Source: Marinobacter salexigens (GTDB taxonomy: Bacteria > Pseudomonadota > Gammaproteobacteria > Pseudomonadales > Oleiphilaceae). From it: DNA of 64,000 bases. Numbering within the stretch: position 1 is the stretch's first letter; each line of letters starts with the position of its first letter. Location of the stretch: NCBI RefSeq assembly GCF_002806945.1, contig NZ_NIHC01000003.1, positions 434,001 to 498,000 on the forward strand. Reading direction: 5' to 3'. Below are positions 24,827 through 31,545 of this stretch, one piece after another. The notes below the pieces were generated by a model. That model saw only the letters and a program-made list of their open reading frames with translations. It did no database searches and had not been told where the DNA came from. Both the position numbers and the translations under genes were made by a program.

Positions 24827-25930
24827 TTACAAGCATTTTTCGATTGCGGCTAAGGAGGGCAGGTTGTCGATACTACGGCTCATGTTGAATGGAGCAGTTA
24901 GATCACGCCAATTGGCGTAATGTTCCATGTAGCTAACCATGGAATGGTAGATCTTGGCGTGCATGGGATCTTCGCATGCACCGCGCACAATTACCTCGTT
25001 GGTTATGTCTTGAATTTTTTCGAGGTCTTGGTCAGAGAACTGGTGAATTTTGACCCCTTGTTCCTGTAGCTTGATGGCACCTTCGGTTGAGGTGCGCTCT
25101 GTCCAAGAAAAGGACCAAGCCATGGTAGCCTCGGCGGCAACTTTCAATTTTTCCTGGGTGTCCGGGGACAGTTTGTTCCAGGCATCTCTATTGATCATTA
25201 CACCAAACACACTGGCTGACTGATGCCAACCGGGGGTTGCCCAGTGCTTTGCCACTTCACCAAACCCAAGAGCTTGATCAACCCCCGGAGTATTGAACTC
25301 ACCGGCGTCGATAACGCCTCGTTCGATGGCCTGATATACTTCGCCTCCGGCCAAAGTTACTTGGGAGCCGCCTAGTTCTTCCAATACCCGCCCCTGGTCT
25401 CGGCCAGAGAGCCGGATGCGCTTGCCCTTAAGGTCAGCTAAACCTTTTATGGGTTTACCCCCCATGAAACCCGATTCGTTATTGGTGACAGCGTATGGCA
25501 GATACACCATGTTTTACTTGCCATACACTTCCTGGTAAAGATCAAACCCACCCCACTGCTGGATCCAGTTCATATAGTCAACACCGTTGAACAGGCTAGT
25601 GGTCGTGGCCAGAGGCGAAAATGCTGAACTGCGACCGGCCCAGTAGCCTGGCCAGTCGGCCGCAGCCTCAATGCTCCCGGTTTCAGTGGCATCAAACACT
25701 TCAGTGCCGGGCATCAGAGTACCGCCAGCGCGGAAATTAATGGTCAGATCGTCACCGGTCAGTTTGTTAGCCAACTCTACCCAGTGGCGATCAATTTCAA
25801 TCAAAGCAAGGTTGTCTGGCCAAGTAGTAGTCATGGTCCAGCGTTCCTTGGCCTGAGCCACTGTGGAGAGAGTGTTGAGAGCGATACCCGCCGCCAGGCT
25901 GGTCAGAACAAATTGCATTTTTTTATTCAT
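24827..25930 (-). pseudogene. dctP: TRAP solute-binding protein DctP interrupted by one in-frame TAA
   Basis: From the ATG at 25930 (signal peptide with SLAAGIALNTLSTVAQA) the frame encodes a typical DctP N-terminal lobe up to LYQEVYGK, then TAA at 25516-25514. The same frame goes on directly with N-MVYLPYAVTNNESGFMGG and the complete C-terminal lobe to 24827. There is no frameshift, and the total without the stop would be about 367 residues, normal for the family. One base change from Tyr, Gln or Lys explains it. Either the transporter is now inactive, or the stop is read through, or it is an assembly error. The permeases and enzymes downstream are intact, so the mutation seems recent. Confidence 0.8.
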
Positions 25931-26173
25931 GGCATGCTTCCTGATGTTTAGTTTGTAAGTTGTTTTTACCGAAGGAAACTTAGAGCTCACTGCAAGTCAA
26001 AATACCGATGAAGCTGTGCTTTACGAGCCTTCAATATTTCACGAGCCTTTCATATTTGGCCTATAACGATACGAAACGTATCTATATAAGAGCCGAAAAG
26101 CATTCTTTCTCAAGCTCAGAAAAATGTCAACTGATGGTTTTTAGGGGAGGGGGGAATTTACGATGCTACGATT
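25931..26173 (-). promoter_or_regulatory. Promoter region of the TRAP operon with candidate operator
   Basis: A perfect inverted repeat gatacg-aaa-cgtatc lies at 26068-26082, about 140 bp upstream of dctP. Two near-identical direct repeats (acgagccttcaatatt at 26023-26038; acgagcctttcatatt at 26041-26056) sit between it and the gene. The IclR-type regulator at 19325-20131 is the obvious candidate to bind the dyad. Confidence 0.45.
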
Positions 26174-26362
26174 TTAAGAATGGTGAGTTGGCTCGTGGCT
26201 CGGCATCTTGGCCATCCCTTCCACGCAAGCAGTCACTGATTCCACGGCAATACGGGAAACAGACGCACCAGGATTTTGGCACTCGGACACCAGCCGAGCT
26301 TTAAATTCTGGGGCGTGCCGGCGACGTCTTCGATAAGGGCGGGTTACGCTTACGTTGGTCAA
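26174..26362 (-). mobile_element. IS66-type orfA (small transposition protein) 5' fragment
   Basis: The N-terminal 40 residues (RPYRRRRRHAPEFKARLVSE then CQNPGASVSRIA) match the start of the IS66 OrfA/TnpA helix-turn-helix protein. After SRIA the sequence no longer fits the family, so only the 5' part is left. The opposite part of an IS66 element, with its right end, is at 18867-19195. The stretch from 26363 to 26467 shows nothing further. Confidence 0.55.
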
Positions 26363-26467
26363 GATAAGTGCCCACTAAGGAATAAGTGGACGCTATATTG
26401 AAGGCTTCGGTATCAGGCTCAAGGTGGGTTTGCCGGACGGTTGCCATTGAAGAGGGGCTGAGCAGAG

Positions 26468-27106
26468 CTAACCCGTGGTAACCACAATCGCACTGTCTTC
26501 GCGGACGACGGCGCCGGGAGTGGGGTTTTGTGTGGCTACTTTGGCATCCGCATTCGCTTCGTCGATTCCTTCAAGAACCAGATCGAAACTCTCTGCCAGA
26601 ATTGTGGCCTGGGCGCTCGTCATACCGGTGAAGTCAGGAACAACGCGGGCGGCTTCCGCGCCGCTGGGGGCTGGAACGGCAACAATGCGGAACTTGATTT
26701 TGGCTCCCACCGTGCCGGTGAAACCGTAGCTGTTGCGATAGCCGGCATCGACCGGAGCCGCATAGATGCGAGGCTTGGCCGCCACTCGGCGGCTGAGCAT
26801 TTTTGTGCCGAGCGGGGCGAGGGGAGCTGCACTGGGAGTTGGTTGTGGCGCCGAGTTTCCGGTAACCGTCAGGGACAGGGTTAACTCGCCTTCGGTTTCG
26901 GGAATTGCGTAGAACGTTGGCCTATAGCCCGTCTCGCGCATAATACGCGTAAGGTCGTCGCCGTTTTCATACAGCGCCAAACTCTGTTCCAGAGAGCCAG
27001 CATCCAGTGCGGCTTGGGCTTCCGCAACCCCCCGGCCCACTGACGCAATCAGATCGCCTAATGGAGCTGCGCCAATATCCTGTGCAAGTTTTCTCAAGTC
27101 TGACAT
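26468..27106 (-). CDS. Operon gene 10: paralogue module with C-terminal PASTA domain
   Basis: 212 residues. The N-terminal helix (APLGDLIASVGRGVAEAQAA, about 14-33), the motif GYRPTFYAIPETEGELTLSL (about 61-80) and the block VGAKIKFRIVAVPAP (about 134-148) follow the plan shared by at least five other proteins of this operon. About 65 C-terminal residues (VVPDFTGMTSAQATILAESF ... QNPTPGAVV) form a PASTA domain, usually a peptidoglycan or muropeptide binder. There is no signal peptide or membrane segment, which is odd for a PASTA protein. It is the last gene, one base after gene 9, with AAAGGAAAG as ribosome site. Function unknown. Confidence 0.75.
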   Translation of the reverse strand: MSDLRKLAQDIGAAPLGDLIASVGRGVAEAQAALDAGSLEQSLALYENGDDLTRIMRETGYRPTFYAIPETEGELTLSLTVTGNSAPQPTPSAAPLAPLGTKMLSRRVAAKPRIYAAPVDAGYRNSYGFTGTVGAKIKFRIVAVPAPSGAEAARVVPDFTGMTSAQATILAESFDLVLEGIDEANADAKVATQNPTPGAVVREDSAIVVTTG

Positions 27107-27107
27107 G

Positions 27108-28250
27108 TCAGCTTTCCTTTTGAGGTCCGATAGCGACCATCAGGCGGATGATTGTCTCGGGTGGAAGATCGCCGCCTGCGGCGGGATTCTGCGTAATAAT
27201 TGCACCCACGGGTTTACCCGGCACCTCGATCACTTCAACGCGGCGACCGAGCGGGCGGAGGATCCGGGCGGCTGAGGCCGGTGTCAGGCCAACAACGTCA
27301 GGCATGGCCCGACCGCCAGAATCTGAGGCAGACGACTTGGGCCGGACACCGAAGCTGATCTCGCTGGCGGCCTTGGAGTCAACGCGTGACAATTCGGCAG
27401 CATCGAACGGCTTGAACCGGTTGCCGCCATCGGCCAGGTAGCCTTTTAGCGTGATGCGTGCGTCAGCAAGCTCAACGCCCTCGGCTTCCATTCCACGTAA
27501 AGAGTTAGCGATTGTGGTGGCCAGGGTACCTATCTGAGGGGCAGCTGCTTCGGCGCCGCGCAACTCGTCCAGTTCGGCTTTTAAATTATCGCGTTCAGAT
27601 GTCAGCCCGTTGAACCGAGAGTTCAGGGTGTCCTCACGTGCCTTGTGGTCTCGCAATGCAATTTCGGAGCTGAGCAGTTGAAGTTTCAAACGAGAAATTT
27701 CCTGAGTTGCAACATCGTCCATAGGGCCGGATTGTGGCATTTCGGTTTTTTCAAGCTGCGCCTTAAGGTCAATCAGGTTAACGTCCTTTTGCGCAATCTG
27801 GGCTGCAAGTTCATCGCGGTTTTTTTCCAAAGCCTTGGTAGTCTGTTTGGCGTCGAGAAACCGCTGCATCAGAACGTCTTTCTCTGCCTTGAGAGTCTGG
27901 GATTCGCGCTCGGATTTTGCCAGGCGGTCTCTGAGCGGATTGGCTTGGCCACCGCGCACTGTCTTGCCAAAATCCACAATGAGCGTGGTTCTGCCCACTT
28001 CTATTAACGGGTTCTCGGCCAACACTTCGCCCCGGCCGCCCGCAAGACGAAAATGAGGCATAACGTTCAGATTCTTCAGCTCGCTTCCGTCCATTCTCAG
28101 CTTGAAACTGCCGGCTTGGGTCGTTCGTGATTGCGCTATCGTTTTCCAACCGCCTTTCAGTGTTTGCAGTTGCAAATTTACAACCAGATTAGCGGCGGGT
28201 TTTCCGTTGGAGTTCAGAAGAGTACCTGTCCCGACGATGGCTCTGATCAT
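27108..28250 (-). CDS. Operon gene 9: transthyretin-like domain, coiled coil and C-terminal PASTA domain
   Basis: 380 residues. Residues 1-100 look like a beta-sandwich of the transthyretin/carboxypeptidase-regulatory kind (GTLLNSNGKPAANLVVNLQL, TQAGSFKLRMD). Residues about 105-240 are a strong coiled coil rich in K, E, L and Q. Residues about 243-310 contain a helix then beta pattern (LATTIANSLRGMEAEGVELA, RITLKGYLA) that may be a remnant of the paralogue plan. The last 65 residues form a PASTA domain (MPDVVGLTPASAARIL, QNPAAGGDLPPE). No signal peptide is present. AAGGAAG precedes the ATG. The architecture suggests a rod-shaped linker protein; this is inference. Confidence 0.72.
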   Translation of the reverse strand: MIRAIVGTGTLLNSNGKPAANLVVNLQLQTLKGGWKTIAQSRTTQAGSFKLRMDGSELKNLNVMPHFRLAGGRGEVLAENPLIEVGRTTLIVDFGKTVRGGQANPLRDRLAKSERESQTLKAEKDVLMQRFLDAKQTTKALEKNRDELAAQIAQKDVNLIDLKAQLEKTEMPQSGPMDDVATQEISRLKLQLLSSEIALRDHKAREDTLNSRFNGLTSERDNLKAELDELRGAEAAAPQIGTLATTIANSLRGMEAEGVELADARITLKGYLADGGNRFKPFDAAELSRVDSKAASEISFGVRPKSSASDSGGRAMPDVVGLTPASAARILRPLGRRVEVIEVPGKPVGAIITQNPAAGGDLPPETIIRLMVAIGPQKES

Positions 28251-28253
28251 AGA

Positions 28254-28877
28254 TCACGCTTCCTTTTTCAAGCTGATGCGCGTTTCAGCGCCCGCCGCGC
28301 GCACCAAAACAATGGCGCTTTCACCGGTCTTTAATGCGCGGGACCCTATACCGATGATGGCTATTCCGGTCTGGTCAGTTTGGGTTTGCTGCTCAGCAAG
28401 AAGTGCCAGCCGTCGAGCTGATGTCAGCGTCGTTCCGTGCATAGCGCTGCTTGCCTCTGCGTCAAACTCCAGTTCCACCGGAGTCTGTGTGAGAATTTCG
28501 CCAGCGCTGTTAGATAAGCGCACTTCAATTGAGTTACCGCGCTGGATTGCGGCAATGAGGGTTTGCGGCAAACCACCGTTGGGTGGCACGGCGACGATTT
28601 TACCACTGATGGTCGAACTGATCGTATTTCGAGATGATGAAGTACCAGAGGGCTGTAACAGCCATCTTTTTCCGCTACTGCTGGTGTTGCTGGCCTCAAC
28701 TGTTTCTATTTCAAAGGTGAAGTCCAGTTCGGGAATGCGGTAGCTCGGCAGTGGCCGGCCAAATGGGTCTGCAGGCGGCAATTCTGCCATCGTCTGTTGT
28801 GCATCGGTCAGGGCGCTGGCCAGCCCGCCCAGAAGGGCCGCTATCGCGTCGGCTGATATATTGGCTGGGTCAGACAT
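28254..28877 (-). CDS. Operon gene 8: short paralogue-like protein
   Basis: 207 residues. Its start has an amphipathic helix (AAIAALLGGLASALTDAQQT) and then IPELDFTFEIETVE, the counterpart of the FYxFxExxIEV stretch of the paralogues; ISGKIVAVPPNGGLPQTLIA matches the KLVxxPxP block. The C-terminal 100 residues are a predicted beta-rich domain of unknown family (EVRLSNSAGEILTQTPVELE, AIIGIGSRALKTGESAIVLV). No signal peptide. It overlaps gene 7 by 8 nt. I do not recognise a family. Confidence 0.65.
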   Translation of the reverse strand: MSDPANISADAIAALLGGLASALTDAQQTMAELPPADPFGRPLPSYRIPELDFTFEIETVEASNTSSSGKRWLLQPSGTSSSRNTISSTISGKIVAVPPNGGLPQTLIAAIQRGNSIEVRLSNSAGEILTQTPVELEFDAEASSAMHGTTLTSARRLALLAEQQTQTDQTGIAIIGIGSRALKTGESAIVLVRAAGAETRISLKKEA

Positions 28878-29607
28878 GGTCTGTTCTCGCTCCTTGTGTG
28901 CTTCGTCGGTCTAGTCGGGCGGCGTCTCTGCTCGCGTCAGGATCCTGCGGTCTGCGTTGGCGCTCGAGTTCACGTGCTTCTTGAAAGCGTGCTGTGCGCC
29001 GCGAAAGCGCTAGCGCGCGTAATTTGTCAAGATCGCCGGAACCGCCGCGTAGAATATCCAGTCTTTCAGATGCTCGTTCCAGTGCTCCGGGCCTCTCGGG
29101 CAAGCGTGGCTCGGGCAGGGTGGTTTTCAGATCACGCATGTCTGGCGACTCGCGCAAGCGCATCATCCGCTCCAGAGGGTCCGATTCGGCCTGAGTTGCC
29201 GGGCTTTTCAAATTGCGTAACCCGGTTCTCTCCGCGAGATCTTGAATTGCACGCTGCCCGGTTCGCTGTGGTGGTTCTGAGGCACTTGCCTGGGTTGCTT
29301 GCAATACTCGTCTCAACCTGCCGTCACTCAGTTCATCGTGGGGCGAACCGGGAGCCTGCCGCCGATCTCTGGCTGCCGCCCAGGCATCGTCGGCTGCCCG
29401 GCGAACCGAAAGGGGGGTAATAGGGAAACGGCTGTCGCTATTATCCGCCGGACGCCCGGTCAGAGCCGCCATCCGCGCTTCCAGCGCCTCCCGTTGATGC
29501 AAAAGTGCCCGCAGATCCGCCGGCAGCATACCTGCGTTTATTTGCGGCGTTTCGGGCGCTGCATTTGCGCTTCTCGTGCCCAGGTTGCGAAGAGAGTTAC
29601 GGGCCAT
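28870..29607 (-). CDS. Operon gene 7: Arg-rich, charged, largely helical or disordered protein
   Basis: 245 residues with very high Arg, Ala, Leu, Asp and Glu content and few aromatics. It starts with MARNSLRNLGTRSANAAPET and has helical stretches (DLRALLHQREALEARMAALT; DKLRALALSRRTARFQEARE). No domain is recognised. It follows gene 6 after three bases and overlaps gene 8 by 8 nt, so it is coupled in translation. The composition would suit a scaffold or nucleic-acid-contacting linker, but that is speculation. Confidence 0.65.
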   Translation of the reverse strand: MARNSLRNLGTRSANAAPETPQINAGMLPADLRALLHQREALEARMAALTGRPADNSDSRFPITPLSVRRAADDAWAAARDRRQAPGSPHDELSDGRLRRVLQATQASASEPPQRTGQRAIQDLAERTGLRNLKSPATQAESDPLERMMRLRESPDMRDLKTTLPEPRLPERPGALERASERLDILRGGSGDLDKLRALALSRRTARFQEARELERQRRPQDPDASRDAARLDRRSTQGARTDHV

Positions 29608-29610
29608 AGT

Positions 29611-30171
29611 TTACGTGTCCGCTGCAGGAGAGGGCGGAGTAGAAAGAGCGCGCAGACGCTCTTCAAGAATGGCCGGTGCCGGCACGGTAACCAATTTCGT
29701 ACGGAGCAGCGATGAACCCTCTGCGCTGTATTGATACTTGCTGGAATAGCTGGCTGAAACCGTGGACACATTGGCCTTGGCCGAGGCTGAGAAGAATCCC
29801 ACTTTGCCCGATACGGAGGCGGCGACTTTTGTCGATGATGTCTTTTCCGCGTCTTCCTGGCTCATGGTGATTGAGATTTTTACCTCGATCAAGGTGTCGA
29901 CGAATTGATAAAAGGTTGGGGTGAAACCCAACTCCAGCAGCGAATAGCTGTCATTCGCTTTGTTGGGGCCTATCTGAACGAGATTGTTGCGCCCCGCATC
30001 AAAGCCGGTCCCTCTTTCATCGTCTTCTTTTTCGGGGCTGAAGCCCGCCATAAGACGCGCGATTTTCATCGACACTATGTCCAGTTCATACTGCGCTTCG
30101 GCAATGGCGAGCCCCATCGACCGAATCATCGCAGGGAAGGGAACGTTGAGCAGGTCCTGTCCGATGGCCAT
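29611..30171 (-). CDS. Operon gene 6: core paralogue, no extra domain
   Basis: 186 residues showing the shared plan most clearly: N-terminal GQDLLNVPFPAMIRSMGLAI and AEAQYELD (about 4-31), LLELGFTPTFYQFVDTLIEV (about 78-97), and TVSASYSSKYQYSAEGSSLL followed by RTKLVTVPAPAILEERLRAL (about 135-174). A Ser/Ala/Lys-rich beta stretch lies between. It closely resembles gene 5. The pattern recalls DUF2589-like proteins from memory, which I cannot check. No signal peptide. GGAGG lies eight bases before the ATG. Confidence 0.72.
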   Translation of the reverse strand: MAIGQDLLNVPFPAMIRSMGLAIAEAQYELDIVSMKIARLMAGFSPEKEDDERGTGFDAGRNNLVQIGPNKANDSYSLLELGFTPTFYQFVDTLIEVKISITMSQEDAEKTSSTKVAASVSGKVGFFSASAKANVSTVSASYSSKYQYSAEGSSLLRTKLVTVPAPAILEERLRALSTPPSPAADT

Positions 30172-30186
30172 CTGTTAATCCTCCGA

Positions 30187-31044
30187 TCAGGTGTTGTCGT
30201 CAGTATCCAGAATTTCCGTGAGACGGGCGCGGCGGGTTTCTTCCTCGATGTCCACGAAACCGCGAATGCGTTCTTCAAGAATCGCGGGTGGCGGCACCGG
30301 AACCAGTTTGGTTCGCAGCAGGCTCGCCCCCTCGGCGGAGTAGGAATACTTTGACGAGTAGGTCGCATCGACCTGAGTTGTTTGCACCGACGATTTGCCC
30401 GCATAACTGCGCGAACGCTTACCCCCGAACAGCCCCATCAGTCCCCCGCCGCGTTTTGAGCGTTTTGATGATGAACTTCTGTCGCGCGACGCCTCGGTGC
30501 GGGTGCGTGTGGACTCGTAACTGCGGGTCATCTTGATTGCGATTTTTACTTCAATGATTGTGTCCACAAACTGATAGAACGTGGGGGTAAAGCCCAGTTC
30601 CATCATCGACAGGCGGGTAGGCACGCGAATGATTTCGTCCAGCAGTGGTTTGCCGTCAACCTGCGCACTGGCGATTGCAGATTCGCCGTTACTAGCCAGG
30701 TCTTTGCTTTGAGTGGCGCTAAGTTGACCCAGTTCGCTGACCAGGTTGAGTACCACCTCTGTTAGTTTGACGGAATCGGCGTCCAGCGCGCCGGTTAAAC
30801 TATCGTCGAAGATTGCGTAGGCCAGTGCCGCGCGCACACTCATGTACTCGTAGCCAAAAAAGATGCGGCTGTCGTCGAAGGTCTGGTTGCCTTCATCGTC
30901 GAAAACCGATTGCAGGCCACCCATCATTTCGGCGGTTCGCATGCCCGACTGATCAAGTTGGAACTGGCTGTCGGCGATTGCGAAAGCCATGTCCCGGATC
31001 ATCTCCCCCATGGGAACGTTCAGAAGGTCCTGTCCGATTGACAT
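30187..31044 (-). CDS. Operon gene 5: paralogue with helical insert and basic Ser/Arg/Gly tract
   Basis: 285 residues. It begins GQDLLNVPMGEMIRDMAFAI, nearly the same as gene 6, and has MMELGFTPTFYQFVDTIIEV (about 148-167) and KYSYSAEGASLLRTKLVPVP then PPAILEERIRGF near the end. About 90 residues are inserted between helix and motif (helical, with EYMSVRAALAYAIFDDSLTG). A basic tract (SSSSKRSKRGGGLMGLFGGK) interrupts the beta region. Gene 5 and gene 6 look like a recent tandem duplication. AAGAGGA precedes the ATG. Confidence 0.72.
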   Translation of the reverse strand: MSIGQDLLNVPMGEMIRDMAFAIADSQFQLDQSGMRTAEMMGGLQSVFDDEGNQTFDDSRIFFGYEYMSVRAALAYAIFDDSLTGALDADSVKLTEVVLNLVSELGQLSATQSKDLASNGESAIASAQVDGKPLLDEIIRVPTRLSMMELGFTPTFYQFVDTIIEVKIAIKMTRSYESTRTRTEASRDRSSSSKRSKRGGGLMGLFGGKRSRSYAGKSSVQTTQVDATYSSKYSYSAEGASLLRTKLVPVPPPAILEERIRGFVDIEEETRRARLTEILDTDDNT

Positions 31045-31065
31045 GTGTCTAATCCTCTTAAGCTG

Positions 31066-31545
31066 TTACGGATTTGCCGGTTTTGGCAATGTGGGTGTTG
31101 CCGCCCGAAGTACCTCTAAAAACTGTTCAGGTGGTGGCAGTGAGACCAGTTTGGCGGCTATGGATGACGCGCCCTCAGCCGAAACAGAAAACTTGCGTTC
31201 GTAACTGGCGGAAACAGTCGCCGCAGCCATAAAGAAAGGCGTGCCGCCCGAGGCGGAAACTTCCAGGCTACCGCCATAGCTTGTGCCTTCGCTCATGGTG
31301 TAGGACAGCTTCGCTTCGACCGTGGCCTCGGTGAAGGCGTAGAAGGTTGGGGTGAAACCGAGCGAGAGCAAGTTGTAGTTGTTGCCGCCGATCTCGACGT
31401 TGGTTTCAGCCATGGTTTTGGCAAGATTGGCCGAGTTTAAATCCAGCGCAAACTGCGCACCTGCGATGGCCAGACCCAGTTTTTCAACAATATCGGGCAG
31501 TGGCGCCTGGGTAAGCGCCTTTGTGGTTTTAACGACGCTGCTCAT
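31066..31545 (-). CDS. Operon gene 4: smallest paralogue
   Basis: 159 residues: helix APLPDIVEKLGLAIAGAQFA (about 14-33), LLSLGFTPTFYAFTEATVEA (about 57-76), a Gly/Ser/Ala-rich beta region, then TVSASYERKFSVSAEGASSI and AAKLVSLPPPEQFLEVLRAA (about 117-151). It is the minimal form of the shared plan. The ATG overlaps the TGA of gene 3 (ATGA). No signal peptide; no known domain. Confidence 0.72.
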   Translation of the reverse strand: MSSVVKTTKALTQAPLPDIVEKLGLAIAGAQFALDLNSANLAKTMAETNVEIGGNNYNLLSLGFTPTFYAFTEATVEAKLSYTMSEGTSYGGSLEVSASGGTPFFMAAATVSASYERKFSVSAEGASSIAAKLVSLPPPEQFLEVLRAATPTLPKPANP

